From Akkermansiaceae bacterium (GTDB lineage: Bacteria; Verrucomicrobiota; Verrucomicrobiia; Verrucomicrobiales; Akkermansiaceae), in contig JAQWZU010000048.1 of assembly GCA_029253285.1 (NCBI GenBank), forward strand, positions 1 to 44,259: DNA of 44,259 bases, written 5' to 3'. Both the position numbers and the translations under genes were made by a program. Every line of letters starts with the position of its first letter. The stretch's first letter is position 1. Below are positions 15,735 through 25,005 of the stretch, piece after piece. The notes below the pieces were generated by a model. It was not told the origin of the DNA. It did not search any database and worked only from the letters and a program-made list of their open reading frames with translations.

Positions 15735-17099
15735 GTGAGGCTTTTTGACACATTGAAGCGGGACTATGTATCCCTTGAGCCGGTTGATGGGAAAACATTT
15801 CGGTTTTACTGCTGTGGCCCGACTGTATACGGGCCAGCCCACATTGGAAACTTCCGGACCTTTGTGATGCAGGACGTCTTCCGTCGGGTTCTTGAGGTTG
15901 GAGGTCAGAAAACAAAACACGTCAGAAACATTACCGACGTCGATGATAAGACGATCCGCGATTCAGTGGCAGCCGGTCGGTCTCTGGAAGAATTCACGGC
16001 GCAGTGGCGGGATAAATTTCACGCAGATTGCGAGCTTCTGAATTGTCTGGCTCCCCATGTCGAACCGAGCGCAGTGAAGCACATTTCCGAGCAGGTCGAA
16101 ATGATCAAGGAATTGATCGAAAAAGGTCATGCCTATGCCTCGGATGACGGTTCGGTATATTTTATGATCTCGTCATTCCCGGAATACGGGAAACTTTCGC
16201 ATTTGGATACCCGCGAGCTCGATTTAGGGAAAACTCAAAATGCCCGTGCTGATTCGGATGAATACGACAAGGACGACGCGGCTGATTTTGTTTTGTGGAA
16301 AGGACGTCGTGATGAAGACGGGGATAACTTCTGGGAGAGTCCGTGGGGACAGGGGCGTCCGGGATGGCATTTGGAGTGCTCGGCAATGATCCGCAAGTAT
16401 CTCGGGGAGACTTTTGATCTACATAGCGGTGGGGTTGATTTGGTATTTCCTCATCACGAAAACGAGATCGCACAATCGAAGTGCTCCTGCGGAGGAGAGT
16501 TCGCGAGAAATTGGTTTCATATCACGCACCTTCGGGTGGAGGGGAAGAAGATGTCCAAATCATTGGGAAATCTCTACACCCTCGAAGATCTTGCCAAAAA
16601 GGGATACTCCGCGATGGAGGTCCGATACGTTTTGCTCAACGGGCACTATCGCAAGCCAATCAATTTCGGTCTCGATTCGCTTCATGCGGGTCGGGAGGCT
16701 CTGGGGAAACTCGCCAAGGCCGCCGAAGGCAAGGCAGCTCCTGCCTACAAGGAGATTTTGAAAGGGGGCGATTATGGGGTCTTTGCGGGTGCTTTGCAAA
16801 AGCTCAATGATGATCTTAATACGGCTGGAGCGATTGGTGAGTTGTTTGTGAATCTCAAAGCCGCTGAGTCAGAAGCCGACTGGTTTGGATTTTACTCAGC
16901 GCTGGCGTCCCTGGGGCTTATCTTGCCAGAAGCGGTGAAGAAAATAGCTCCGGATGAGATTAAAAAGCTCGCTGAAGAACGCTGGCAGGCGAGGGGGAAT
17001 CAGGACTGGGCGGCATCGGACCGACTGCGCGATGAGTTGTTGGAAAAAGGCTGGGTGGTTAAGGATGGTCGGGAAGGATACGAACTGGTGTCAGCTTAG
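15735..17099 (+). CDS. cysS: Cysteinyl-tRNA synthetase
   Basis: A class I aminoacyl-tRNA synthetase charging tRNA-Cys. From GTG 15735 it has 454 residues, the usual length, and begins MRLFDTLKRDYVSLEP like its relatives. It has the HIGH-type motif H36-I-G-N, the KMSKS motif at 272-276, and zinc ligands in YCCGPTVYG, WHLECSAM and the HHENEIAQSKC stretch. An ATG at 15675 is in frame but would add 20 residues without family support. The open frame continues further upstream antisense to the small membrane protein gene and is not coding there. No strong Shine-Dalgarno site precedes either start. Confidence 0.93.
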   Translation: MRLFDTLKRDYVSLEPVDGKTFRFYCCGPTVYGPAHIGNFRTFVMQDVFRRVLEVGGQKTKHVRNITDVDDKTIRDSVAAGRSLEEFTAQWRDKFHADCELLNCLAPHVEPSAVKHISEQVEMIKELIEKGHAYASDDGSVYFMISSFPEYGKLSHLDTRELDLGKTQNARADSDEYDKDDAADFVLWKGRRDEDGDNFWESPWGQGRPGWHLECSAMIRKYLGETFDLHSGGVDLVFPHHENEIAQSKCSCGGEFARNWFHITHLRVEGKKMSKSLGNLYTLEDLAKKGYSAMEVRYVLLNGHYRKPINFGLDSLHAGREALGKLAKAAEGKAAPAYKEILKGGDYGVFAGALQKLNDDLNTAGAIGELFVNLKAAESEADWFGFYSALASLGLILPEAVKKIAPDEIKKLAEERWQARGNQDWAASDRLRDELLEKGWVVKDGREGYELVSA

Positions 17100-17151
17100 T
17101 TGCACATGAATGAGGGTCTTGCCTTGATTTGTTAGGAATTCTTAGGTAATT

Positions 17152-17166
17152 GAGGAGCATCTCATG
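17152..17166 (+). promoter_or_regulatory. Shine-Dalgarno site of the NahK-like kinase gene
   Basis: GAGGAG at 17152-17157 lies six bases before ATG 17164. It is one of the few clear Shine-Dalgarno sites in a window where most genes lack one, and it fixes this start. Confidence 0.6.
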
Positions 17167-18282
17167 ACTAAAAAGGGCATGGAAATCTCCAGGATTAGTT
17201 CGCAATTTGCAATTGATGGGACATTTGTGGGCGGGAAGGAGATTGTCAGCGGTTTGATTAATGTGACCTACCTTGCGGAATACGTGAACGACGATGGTGA
17301 ACGGTCGCGCTATGTTTTGCAGCGGATCAACGAGCAGGTTTTTCCTGATCCACATTCTGTGATGCGGAATATTTCAAAGGTTACAAAGCACATCAACCGA
17401 AAGGTATTTCGTCGGAAGCGTGACTTTGGCGGGCAAACACTCAATTTGTATCCTGGACGGGATGGAAAGGATTTTGTCGAAGGACCGGAGGGGGGTGTTT
17501 GGCGTTGCTACAACTACATCGAGGGTTGTTGCAACTACGACATTGTTGAAAATACCCGGCAGGCTTACCAGGCTGCGAAAGCATTCGGAGCTTTCCAGGA
17601 TTTGATTAGCGATCTTTCTCCCAGCGAGATTTCCATTACCATTCCGGATTTTCACAATACGCCGAGTCGGTATGGCAAGCTAATGAAGGCGATTAAAGAG
17701 GATCGCTTTGATCGAGTGAAGTTGGTCACCGAGGAAATTGATTTCATCAATAGCAGAGAGGAGATCGGACATGTTCTTTTGGATCATCTCAAGAAGGGGA
17801 GGTTGAAGGAGCGCATCACCCACAACGACACCAAGTTGAATAATGTCATGATCGATGAGGCTTCTGACGAGGCTGTTTGCGTGATTGATCTCGATACCGT
17901 GATGCCTGGACTCACGCTTTACGATTTTGGTGATTTGGTGAGAACTGCGACCAGTCCGGTCGCCGAGGATGAGACGGATCTCGATAAGGTGGAGATGCGG
18001 ATGCCGATGTTTGAAGCGCTTGTGGAAGGGTATCTGGAAACTGCCCGCAATTTCCTGACTCCGCTTGAGGTGGATCTTTTACCGTTTTCCGGGAAGTTGA
18101 TTTCGTTTGAAGTCGCTCTGCGATTTTTGACTGACTATCTCGAAGGGGATGTTTATTTCCGGGTGAGCAGGGAGGGGCAGAATCTGGATCGTTGTAGAAC
18201 GCAACTGGCCCTGGTGAAGTCGATTGAAGATCAGGAAGAGCAAATGTTGAAGTTTGTGAAAAAGGGAGCTCGATTCAATTAA
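17164..18282 (+). CDS. NahK-like sugar kinase (aminoglycoside phosphotransferase superfamily)
   Basis: A 372-residue cytoplasmic kinase of the aminoglycoside/choline phosphotransferase fold. The catalytic loop is ITHNDTKLNNVM (H220-N-D222) and the metal-binding aspartate is in VIDLDTVMPGL. The segments GLINVTYLAEYV, YVLQRINEQVF and DFGDLVRTATSP resemble N-acetylhexosamine 1-kinase (NahK) of bifidobacteria and its relatives in other phyla. It may phosphorylate GlcNAc, GalNAc or another sugar at C1 in glycan salvage. Neighbours do not settle the substrate: cysS precedes it and a small acidic protein follows. A good Shine-Dalgarno site precedes the ATG. The fold is certain; the exact substrate is inferred. 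Confidence 0.8.
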   Translation: MTKKGMEISRISSQFAIDGTFVGGKEIVSGLINVTYLAEYVNDDGERSRYVLQRINEQVFPDPHSVMRNISKVTKHINRKVFRRKRDFGGQTLNLYPGRDGKDFVEGPEGGVWRCYNYIEGCCNYDIVENTRQAYQAAKAFGAFQDLISDLSPSEISITIPDFHNTPSRYGKLMKAIKEDRFDRVKLVTEEIDFINSREEIGHVLLDHLKKGRLKERITHNDTKLNNVMIDEASDEAVCVIDLDTVMPGLTLYDFGDLVRTATSPVAEDETDLDKVEMRMPMFEALVEGYLETARNFLTPLEVDLLPFSGKLISFEVALRFLTDYLEGDVYFRVSREGQNLDRCRTQLALVKSIEDQEEQMLKFVKKGARFN

Positions 18283-18325
18283 AATGGAGCTTCCGTTTGT
18301 CTGCATGTCCCGATAGTTCTCGGCC

Positions 18326-18790
18326 ATGTTCAGTGTCAGCGATCTTAATGAAGAGCAAGTGAAGCAAATCCTCTCATGGGTTGAAGAAGGAGCTCAAATG
18401 GCTGATGTCCAAAAGCGCCTCGAGAGCGAATTTGGTCATATCGTGACATATATGGATACGAGATTTCTCTCGCTGGATCTTGGGTTGGAGTTCCAGGTCG
18501 AGGAGGAGCCGGAGCCAGAGGTCGTTCCGGAGGTGGAAGTCAAGGAGCCTGACTCAGGGCCAGAAGCAGGGCCTGCTGGCAATATTTCAGTGAGCATTCA
18601 CGAAGATCCTCTTCAGGGATCTGTGATCAGTGGCGCTGTTGTTTTTAGCGACGGGCAGGGTGGGCAATGGATGATCGACCAGGAGGGGCGTCTTGCCATG
18701 GACCCTGACACGCAGGGTTATCAGCCCAGCGAAGCAGATGTCGTGGAGTTTCAGGAAAAGCTCAGGGAAGCGGTCGAGAGTCAGGGCTAA
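18326..18790 (+). CDS. Acidic protein of unknown function, 154 residues
   Basis: The N-terminal ~55 residues (LNEEQVKQILSWVEEGAQMADVQKRLESEFG) are helical and look like a small protein-interaction or helix-turn-helix-like unit. A Glu/Pro/Val-rich linker (about 56-85) follows. The C-terminal ~70 residues form a beta-rich unit (VSIHEDPLQGSVISGAVVFSDGQGG ... WMIDQEGRLAMD), ending in a helix. No signal peptide or membrane segment is present. No known family is recognised, but the coherent two-domain composition and the 4-base convergent overlap with hisI support it as a real gene. It lies 43 bases after the NahK-like gene on the same strand. Confidence 0.65.
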   Translation: MFSVSDLNEEQVKQILSWVEEGAQMADVQKRLESEFGHIVTYMDTRFLSLDLGLEFQVEEEPEPEVVPEVEVKEPDSGPEAGPAGNISVSIHEDPLQGSVISGAVVFSDGQGGQWMIDQEGRLAMDPDTQGYQPSEADVVEFQEKLREAVESQG

Positions 18791-19236
18791 GCGCCATAGA
18801 CTGCGTCGGGGTCGAAGGTTTTTTCGTCATCGACAAATTTCAGATCAACAGGATTGCTTTCAGGGAAACTTACAGCGCGGTAGAAGCATGAGCGACGTCC
18901 GGTGTGGCAAGCTCCGGCGCCTTGTTGAGTGACGTAGAGGATGATGGCATCCTGATCGCAGTCGGTGCGGATTTCGTGAACTTTCTGAGTGTGGCCGGAG
19001 GTGGCTCCCTTGTGCCAAATTTCCTGACGTGAGCGTGAGTAGTAAACGGCCTCACCTTTATCAATGGTCATCTTGAGCGTTTCGGCATTCATATAAGCCA
19101 GCATCAAAGGTTCACGCGATTCGTGGTCGATAGCCATTGCTGCGATGAGACCGCCCGAATCGAATTTCGGGCTGAAGGCCAGTGATTCGTCGAGTTCCTT
19201 TTTGTCGGGACGTGGAGAAAATTGCAGCTCGCTCAT
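18787..19236 (-). CDS. hisI: Phosphoribosyl-AMP cyclohydrolase
   Basis: This enzyme opens the adenine ring of phosphoribosyl-AMP in the third step of histidine synthesis. It has 149 residues and covers only the cyclohydrolase domain; the HisE pyrophosphatase is not fused. Family motifs are EPLMLAYMNAETLKMTIDKGEAVYYSRSR, split here as EPLMLAYMNAETL and GEAVYYSRSR, then IWHKGATSGHTQKV, the metal-binding DCDQDA, and the cysteines of GAGACHTGRRSCFYR. Its ATG overlaps the stop of the upstream rhomboid-like gene (ATGA), so the two are translationally coupled. No other his genes are in the window. Confidence 0.95.
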   Translation of the reverse strand: MSELQFSPRPDKKELDESLAFSPKFDSGGLIAAMAIDHESREPLMLAYMNAETLKMTIDKGEAVYYSRSRQEIWHKGATSGHTQKVHEIRTDCDQDAIILYVTQQGAGACHTGRRSCFYRAVSFPESNPVDLKFVDDEKTFDPDAVYGA

Positions 19237-20051
19237 GGCGCGGAACCCTTGTCACTTTTTCTGAGATGGTCCAGACAATACTCTTCGCCGTCTGATGAGA
19301 CGCGGAAATCCAATTCAGGGTCCGAGAGTTCTGTTTTACCGCATTCGGCACAGCGGTGGAGCGTTTGCTCTCCTGACGGTCTACCAGATTCGAATTTGGC
19401 CCGACGAACCCGGAGCTTTCCGCGATTACGCATCCACCTGATCAGCCTGGGAGTAGCCCAAGTGAGATAAATAATTTGTGGTCCTAGAAATGAGGCGGCA
19501 AAGATCGGCATTTTAATACAATTCCCAACAAGGCTCAGCCCCGCCAGAGCCGCGATCAACCAAACTGGAACAGGTAAAATAAAGAAAAGGCGGAATACAA
19601 ACTGAGGCTGCAGGGTGGCGAAAGCGAAAAAGATACTGAGGTAGTAGTGGCTCCCTCCTGCGACGGCGAAGGCGATCGGGTCGAAGAAATAGATCAGCGA
19701 TTGACTGATAATAACGGCGTAGACAAAGAGGGAGGTCCGTAGTTCTCCCCAAAAATCCTCCAAGACATCATTGATAAGAAAGGAGATTCTCATCGCGATG
19801 AAGGCGAAAAAGCAGCTAAAAACGGGACCAAAGCCGGAGTGGGGATTGACGAGAGGATAGAAGACAAAGCTGACCAGTCGCCAGATTTCGCCCTCTTTAA
19901 TCTTTGGGGCGAAGGGAATAAATACTTCGGCCGCTTCTGGCCGGAAGAGAAGCAGAACGAAAAAGACAAGCTGGAGAGAGGCGATGGAGCGGATCAATCC
20001 GGGAAAAGCCAGCCAGCCAAATTTCCGTTCGAGAGAGAATCGTTTATTCAC
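19233..20051 (-). CDS. Rhomboid-like membrane protein, probably catalytically inactive, with C-terminal zinc-binding-like tail
   Basis: From GTG 20051 this is a 272-residue membrane protein with about six hydrophobic segments. Rhomboid-superfamily features are EGEIWRLVSFVFYP after the first membrane segment, then NDVLEDFWGELRTSLFVY, and GGSHYYLSIFFAFA where active rhomboids have GxSG. The serine is kept but the second glycine is histidine, and the histidine expected in the late membrane segment is not seen in IFAASFLGPQII. It is therefore probably a pseudoprotease. The last ~40 residues carry HRCAECGK and EYCLDH, a possible zinc site facing the cytoplasm. The frame is open 57 residues further upstream across the gcvT promoter region; the GTG is preferred. 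It is coupled to hisI by ATGA overlap. Function is unknown. Confidence 0.6.
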   Translation of the reverse strand: MNKRFSLERKFGWLAFPGLIRSIASLQLVFFVLLLFRPEAAEVFIPFAPKIKEGEIWRLVSFVFYPLVNPHSGFGPVFSCFFAFIAMRISFLINDVLEDFWGELRTSLFVYAVIISQSLIYFFDPIAFAVAGGSHYYLSIFFAFATLQPQFVFRLFFILPVPVWLIAALAGLSLVGNCIKMPIFAASFLGPQIIYLTWATPRLIRWMRNRGKLRVRRAKFESGRPSGEQTLHRCAECGKTELSDPELDFRVSSDGEEYCLDHLRKSDKGSAP

Positions 20052-20080
20052 TGGCGCTAGAAAAGGGCTTGAAGGTCGGA

Positions 20081-20110
20081 TTGACAAGCAACAAGGGTAG
20101 GCACACATTC
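20081..20110 (+). promoter_or_regulatory. Candidate promoter of the gcv operon
   Basis: A perfect -35 element TTGACA lies at 20081-20086. A weak -10 (CACATT, 20104-20109) follows after 17 bases. Transcription would begin close to the GTG at 20117, making a leaderless or nearly leaderless gcvT message. There is no room for a glycine riboswitch in the ~65-base gap to the divergent gene. Confidence 0.35.
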
Positions 20111-20116
20111 CGCGGC

Positions 20117-21199
20117 GTGAGTGATGTCCTGAAACTTTCTCCATTGGATCAACAGCACCGGGATCTGGGCGGAAGAATGGTTCCTTTTGCGGGTTGGGAA
20201 ATGCCCGTCGTCTATTCCTCAATTATTGAAGAGCATCAGACGGTGCGCAAGGAGGTAGGTATTTTCGATATTTCGCATATGGGGCAGGTATTTGTCTCCG
20301 GGAGATCTTCGACCAGTTGGCTGAATCGGATGTTGGGGAACGACGTGGCGTCTCTGGAATTCGGCAATGCCCACTATACCTTTCTTTTGAATGAAGAGGG
20401 CGGAGTGATTGATGACCTGATTCTTTATCGATTGGGGGATACGAATTACCTTTTGGTGGTAAATGCTTCCAAGATTGAGGAAGACCTTGATTGGCTCCAG
20501 AAGCATGGCGAGGAGGGAGTAGAGATTCTGAATGATAGCTCGGAGTGGGCGGGTATGGCGATTCAGGGTCGCAAAGCCTGTGAAGCCTATTTTGGAGCCA
20601 GCGGAGGGCGAACGTTGCCGAAGCGGAACGGGGTGGATGACCTCAGCTTGGAAGGGAGCCGCTTTATCGTCTGTCGGACCGGCTATACCGGGGAGGATGG
20701 TTTTGAGCTCTTTTGTCCCAAGTCGATGGCTTCGCAATGGTGGGAGGGATTTCTTGCCGAAGGAGTCAAGCCCTGTGGACTGGGCTCGCGGGATAGCTTG
20801 CGACTGGAAATGTGTTACCCTTTGAATGGAAGTGATCTTACCCCGGAGAGAACGCCTCTGGAGGCGGGATTGGGCTTTTTTGTCGCTTTGGGGAAAGGCG
20901 AATTTGTCGGTGGAGAGGCTCTTCGGAAGCAAAAAGAAGAAGGGCTCAAGAAAAGGCTCGTTGCGATCGAGGTGACCGAGCGCGGTGCTCCGCCAAGGGC
21001 CGGGTATCCGGTTTTATCCGAGAATGGAGAGCCTCTGGGAAACTTGAGTTCGGGAGGGATTTCGCCCTGTTTGCAAAAAGGGATTGGCCTGGCCTATCTT
21101 CCGGTGGCCAGTGCGAAAATCGGAACCAAGCTGGCGATTGAAATTCGAGGGAAAAAGATTTCCGCTCAAGTGGTTAAAAAACCTTTCTATAAGAAATAA
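20117..21199 (+). CDS. gcvT: Glycine cleavage system T protein (aminomethyltransferase)
   Basis: This protein transfers the methylene group from aminomethyl-lipoyl GcvH to tetrahydrofolate, releasing ammonia. From GTG 20117 it has 360 residues (MSDVLKLSPLDQQHRDLGG...), the normal length and start for the family; a TTG at 20069 would extend it by 16 unsupported residues. Conserved stretches include GGRMVPFAGWEMPVVYSS, GIFDISHMGQV, LNEEGGVIDDLILYRLGD and RTGYTGEDGFELFCP, plus the folate-contact region GSRDSLRLEMCYPLNGSDL. gcvH follows after 19 bases and gcvP 5 bases after that, forming a T-H-P operon. Confidence 0.95.
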   Translation: MSDVLKLSPLDQQHRDLGGRMVPFAGWEMPVVYSSIIEEHQTVRKEVGIFDISHMGQVFVSGRSSTSWLNRMLGNDVASLEFGNAHYTFLLNEEGGVIDDLILYRLGDTNYLLVVNASKIEEDLDWLQKHGEEGVEILNDSSEWAGMAIQGRKACEAYFGASGGRTLPKRNGVDDLSLEGSRFIVCRTGYTGEDGFELFCPKSMASQWWEGFLAEGVKPCGLGSRDSLRLEMCYPLNGSDLTPERTPLEAGLGFFVALGKGEFVGGEALRKQKEEGLKKRLVAIEVTERGAPPRAGYPVLSENGEPLGNLSSGGISPCLQKGIGLAYLPVASAKIGTKLAIEIRGKKISAQVVKKPFYKK

Positions 21200-21218
21200 A
21201 GATCTCTAGATCTCAGTC

Positions 21219-21593
21219 ATGACAGCACCAGACAAGCTCCACTACACCCGCGATCACGAATGGGTTCGTCTTGAAGGAGAGATTGCTACCATTGGGATTA
21301 CTGATCACGCCCAGGAGGAATTGAGCGATGTTGTTTTTGTCGAACTTCCTGACCTTGGAGATATCGACGTCGGGTCTCCGGTTGCGGTGGTGGAAAGTGT
21401 TAAAGCGGCCAGCGATATTTATGCGCCCATCGCGGGAGAGATCATCGAAATCAACATGGATCTGGTTGCCGATCCGGCCAAAATTAATACCGATCCATAC
21501 GACGGTGGTTGGATTTTTAAAATTCGGGTGAGCGATCCGACCCAGGTGAACAATCTGATGGACGCCAGCTCCTACATTGCCTCGGTGCGCTAG
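21219..21593 (+). CDS. gcvH: Glycine cleavage system H protein (lipoyl carrier)
   Basis: A 124-residue lipoylated carrier that shuttles the aminomethyl group between GcvP and GcvT. The lipoylation site is K62 in [14 protein letters not shown]. The opening ([20 protein letters not shown]) and the closing beta-hairpin fold are those of the family, at the usual length. It is part of the gcvT-gcvH-gcvP operon. The L protein that reoxidises its lipoyl arm is not encoded in the window. Confidence 0.97.
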   Translation: MTAPDKLHYTRDHEWVRLEGEIATIGITDHAQEELSDVVFVELPDLGDIDVGSPVAVVESVKAASDIYAPIAGEIIEINMDLVADPAKINTDPYDGGWIFKIRVSDPTQVNNLMDASSYIASVR

Positions 21594-21598
21594 TTCCT

Positions 21599-24397
21599 AT
21601 GAAAAGCGCATTCCCGCAACGCCACATCGGACCATCGAAGGCGAGTCGGGAGTCGATGCTAGAGGTCTTGGGTTATGGCAGCCAGGCCGAGCTCGTCGGG
21701 AAAGTTGTTCCTGGCGACATTCGCTCTGGCTCCGGATTAGATTTGCCAGATGGTTTGCCCGAAGAGCAGGCCCTGGCAAAATTGCAGGATATTTTTTCCC
21801 AAAATGAGATTCACCGCTCATTTATTGGCCAGGGATATTACGGAACATTTGTGCCGTCCGTGATTCAGCGTAACATCCTTGAAAATCCGGGTTGGTATAC
21901 TGCTTACACTCCTTATCAGGCCGAGATCTCCCAGGGGAGAATGGAAGCACTTCTGAATTTTCAGACCATGGTGGTCGAACTGACCGGACTGGATGTTGCC
22001 AATGCTTCACTGCTTGACGAAGCGACCGCTGCTGCTGAAGCGATGAGTCTTTCTCTGGCAATGAAGCCACGAGGGACGACGTTTTGGGTTGATGAAGAAT
22101 GTCACCCCCAGACGATTGCGGTGGTGCAAACCCGGGCCGAGCCACTTGGAATCAGGGTGGTGGTAGGAAAGCTCACGGAGTTTCAAGCGGAGGAAAGCTT
22201 TTTTGGGGCGCTGGTGCAGTATCCCTCGACGCTTGGTAATGTGCGTGATTTCTCTGAGCTCGCGGAGACGGTTCATCGGGCAGGTGGTCTCCTGACGGTT
22301 GCCGCGGATTTGTTGGCTCTCACCTTACTGAAGGAACCGGGCGCAATGGGCGCGGATGTCTGTGTAGGTTCCTGCCAGCGGTTCGGAGTGCCACTCGGTT
22401 TTGGGGGGCCGCATGCAGCCTTCATTTCCTGCACCAATAAGCTCAAGCGTAAAATCCCAGGACGCCTCATCGGGGTCTCGCTCGACTCCCAGGGGAATCC
22501 CGCATTCCGGCTTTCCTTGCAAACGCGTGAGCAACACATTCGTCGGGACAAGGCGACTTCCAATATTTGCACAGCCCAGGTTTTGCTGGCGGTAATGGCA
22601 TCAATGTATGCCGTTTATCACGGCCCCGATGGGTTGAGAGAGATCGCAAAACGGGTTAACGGAATGGCTAGTCGATTGGCGGGGGCGCTTACGGAAGCCG
22701 ATTGTGAGGTTCTAACCGAAACTATTTTCGATACCGTCGTCGTTGATGCCGGACTGGATGCTTGCGAGATTCTGAAGGAAGCGAATGCGCATGGATATAA
22801 CCTGCGGGACTTTGGAGATGGACGAATTGGAATCTCTTTTGATGAGACCAGCACTCCAGAGGATCTCCAGTTTCTCTGTCGCATTTTTAATGCCCCGGAT
22901 GATGTCGAGGACACTCTTCCGATCGATTTGGCGCTTCTTAGAAAGTCGGAATACCTCACGCAGAAGGTCTTTCATCTTTACCGCAGTGAGACTGAGATGA
23001 TGCGATATATCCACCGTCTTGAGACCCGGGATCTGGCTCTAAATCGGTCCATGATTCCGCTTGGGTCCTGCACTATGAAGCTCAATGCCGCGTCGGAAAT
23101 GATTCCGGTGAGTTGGCCCGAGGTTTCGCAAATTCACCCTTTTGCCCCTCGAAGCCAGACCGGGGGATATCGTGAAATGCTCGATGACCTTTCTGAAAAT
23201 TTGGCGAAGATTACGGGTTTTGCGGCGGTTTCGCTGCAGCCAAATGCTGGATCCCAGGGGGAGTATGGGGGCTTGCTCGCAATTCGCTCCTACCATCGCT
23301 CCAACGGCGATGCCCATCGAACGAGTTGTTTGATTCCCATTTCAGCTCACGGAACGAATCCAGCCTCGGCGGTGATGGCGGGGTTTAAAATTATTCCGGT
23401 CAATTGTGACGACGAGGGGAATATTGACCGCGAGGACTTAGGTTTGAAGATCGATCAGAATCGCGAATCCCTCGGAGCCCTCATGGTGACCTATCCTTCC
23501 ACTCACGGCGTTTTTGAGGAGGGAATTAAGGAAGTATGTGACGAGATTCATCAGGCCGGTGGACAGGTTTACATGGATGGGGCAAACATGAATGCCCAGG
23601 TTGGTTTGACCAGTCCTGGAGAGATCGGTGCTGACGTCTGTCATCTAAATTTGCATAAGACTTTCTGTATTCCGCATGGGGGCGGGGGGCCCGGAGTGGG
23701 CCCAATTGGGGTGAAGGAACATCTTGTTGATTACCTTCCCGGACACCATGAGTTGGGCGACAACACCAACGTGGTTTGTTCGGCTCCATATGGGAGTGCG
23801 TCGATCAACGTTATTTCCTGGATGTATCTTGCCATGATGGGACCTGACGGGTTGAAAGAAGCCACCGAGGTCGCCATCTTGAATGCCAATTATCTGGCTC
23901 ATCGATTAAGAGACGCGTTCCCAATTCTCTATACCGGAAGAGATCAACTGGTGGCACATGAGTGCATCATTGACCTACGCCCGATTTCCGAAAAGAGCGG
24001 GATTACTGTGGAGGATGTCGCGAAGCGATTGATCGATTATGGCTTCCACGCTCCAACGATGAGTTGGCCGGTAGCGGGAACCTTGATGATTGAACCGACA
24101 GAATCTGAATCGAAAGAAGAGTTGGATCGTTTTTGCGAGGCAATGTTGTCGATTCATCGGGAGATTGAAGAGGTCGTCAAAGGGGAAAGTGATCCCTTGG
24201 AAAACGTTTTGAAGAATGCTCCTCATACCGCTGCAATGATTTCATCCGACGACTGGAATCATCCTTATTCACGAGAGAAAGCGGCATGTTTAAGTCATGA
24301 CAAATATTGGCCTCCGGTGGGACGGGTTGACAATGTTTATGGAGATCGCAATCTCGTCTGCACCTGCGACACGGTCGAAGCCTATGCCAAAGTCTAA
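21599..24397 (+). CDS. gcvP: Glycine dehydrogenase (decarboxylating), P protein, single-chain type
   Basis: The PLP-dependent P protein decarboxylates glycine and passes the aminomethyl group to lipoyl-GcvH. It has 932 residues in one chain, with both homologous halves fused, unlike the split GcvPA/GcvPB of many other bacteria. It begins [21 protein letters not shown]. The PLP lysine is K687 in [17 protein letters not shown], followed by GPIGVKEHL. The first half holds [20 protein letters not shown] and [20 protein letters not shown]. The second half opens near [13 protein letters not shown]. The ATG lies 5 bases after the gcvH stop, and its 3' end overlaps the NUDIX gene by 14 bases. Confidence 0.97.
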   Translation: MKSAFPQRHIGPSKASRESMLEVLGYGSQAELVGKVVPGDIRSGSGLDLPDGLPEEQALAKLQDIFSQNEIHRSFIGQGYYGTFVPSVIQRNILENPGWYTAYTPYQAEISQGRMEALLNFQTMVVELTGLDVANASLLDEATAAAEAMSLSLAMKPRGTTFWVDEECHPQTIAVVQTRAEPLGIRVVVGKLTEFQAEESFFGALVQYPSTLGNVRDFSELAETVHRAGGLLTVAADLLALTLLKEPGAMGADVCVGSCQRFGVPLGFGGPHAAFISCTNKLKRKIPGRLIGVSLDSQGNPAFRLSLQTREQHIRRDKATSNICTAQVLLAVMASMYAVYHGPDGLREIAKRVNGMASRLAGALTEADCEVLTETIFDTVVVDAGLDACEILKEANAHGYNLRDFGDGRIGISFDETSTPEDLQFLCRIFNAPDDVEDTLPIDLALLRKSEYLTQKVFHLYRSETEMMRYIHRLETRDLALNRSMIPLGSCTMKLNAASEMIPVSWPEVSQIHPFAPRSQTGGYREMLDDLSENLAKITGFAAVSLQPNAGSQGEYGGLLAIRSYHRSNGDAHRTSCLIPISAHGTNPASAVMAGFKIIPVNCDDEGNIDREDLGLKIDQNRESLGALMVTYPSTHGVFEEGIKEVCDEIHQAGGQVYMDGANMNAQVGLTSPGEIGADVCHLNLHKTFCIPHGGGGPGVGPIGVKEHLVDYLPGHHELGDNTNVVCSAPYGSASINVISWMYLAMMGPDGLKEATEVAILNANYLAHRLRDAFPILYTGRDQLVAHECIIDLRPISEKSGITVEDVAKRLIDYGFHAPTMSWPVAGTLMIEPTESESKEELDRFCEAMLSIHREIEEVVKGESDPLENVLKNAPHTAAMISSDDWNHPYSREKAACLSHDKYWPPVGRVDNVYGDRNLVCTCDTVEAYAKV

Positions 24398-24920
24398 TCA
24401 TAAAATCTTACCCGATTGGGAGCAATGGGAGCCTGGTATCCATGCCACCCTCATGTTTGTTCATCAGGGTAGTCGTGTTCTACTCATCGAGAAATTGAGA
24501 GGAATCGGAGAGGGCAAAATTAATGGCCCTGGAGGGAAAATTGATCCCGGGGAGACGCCGGAACAATGTGTCATCAGGGAGTGCCAGGAGGAGTTGCATA
24601 TCACCTGCCTCGATCCGGTAAAGCGGGGCGAGCTTTGGTTTGCGATGAACGACATCCCGGATATTCACTGCCACGTGTATACCGCGACTCAATTTGAGGG
24701 GATCCCAACCGCCACGGATGAAGCCATCCCGTATTGGTGTGAGATCGAGGAAATTCCGTTTGAGCGGATGTGGGAAGACGACTCCTACTGGCTCCGTCAG
24801 GCTCTCGCCGGGGAGCAATTCGATGCTCGTTTTCTTTTCGATCACGAATCAATTCTTGGATACGATATTACTTTTGGAGGGGATTCCCGTGACAGGTGGC
24901 GGGGATATGAGGTCAAATAG
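24384..24920 (+). CDS. MTH1-like NUDIX hydrolase (oxidised purine nucleotide triphosphatase)
   Basis: A 178-residue protein from ATG 24384. The NUDIX box is [20 protein letters not shown] followed by ELHI; the usual glycine of EExGU is histidine. The C-terminal part closely follows human MTH1/NUDT1: a [20 protein letters not shown] segment, then [14 protein letters not shown] and FLFD, matching the MTH1 pattern of two aspartates and tryptophans that bind 8-oxo-dGTP and 2-OH-dATP. It probably removes oxidised purine triphosphates before they are built into DNA or RNA. The gene begins inside the last 14 bases of gcvP in another frame, so it is likely the last gene of the gcv operon. The earlier start at 24297 lies inside gcvP and is rejected. 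Confidence 0.85.
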   Translation: MPKSNHKILPDWEQWEPGIHATLMFVHQGSRVLLIEKLRGIGEGKINGPGGKIDPGETPEQCVIRECQEELHITCLDPVKRGELWFAMNDIPDIHCHVYTATQFEGIPTATDEAIPYWCEIEEIPFERMWEDDSYWLRQALAGEQFDARFLFDHESILGYDITFGGDSRDRWRGYEVK

Positions 24921-24962
24921 CCCGAATTAGGGCGAAATCCCCGTAATGAGGGGGATGAAGGC

Positions 24963-24991
24963 GTGACAGGCCCCCGCGATGTTGGCATATT
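24963..24991 (+). promoter_or_regulatory. Candidate extended -10 promoter of the deacetylase gene
   Basis: GTGACA (24963-24968), a 17-base spacer and CATATT (24986-24991) preceded by TGG give an extended -10 promoter pattern. The start would fall near 24998, leaving only a few bases before ATG 25006. This fits a short leader with no Shine-Dalgarno site. Confidence 0.35.
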
Positions 24992-25005
24992 TTAATAAGT
25001 TAACT

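Noticed and set aside
19233-19236. A fusion or frameshift between the rhomboid-like gene and hisI
   Set aside because: The four-base ATGA overlap is a normal stop-start coupling; both frames are intact.
20052-20116. Glycine riboswitch before gcvT
   Set aside because: Only about 65 bases separate gcvT from the divergent gene, too short for a glycine aptamer, and no matching core was seen.
24937-24956. Terminator after the NUDIX gene
   Set aside because: ATCCCC and GGGGAT can form a short hairpin with an 8-base loop, but no T tract follows and the stem is only six pairs.
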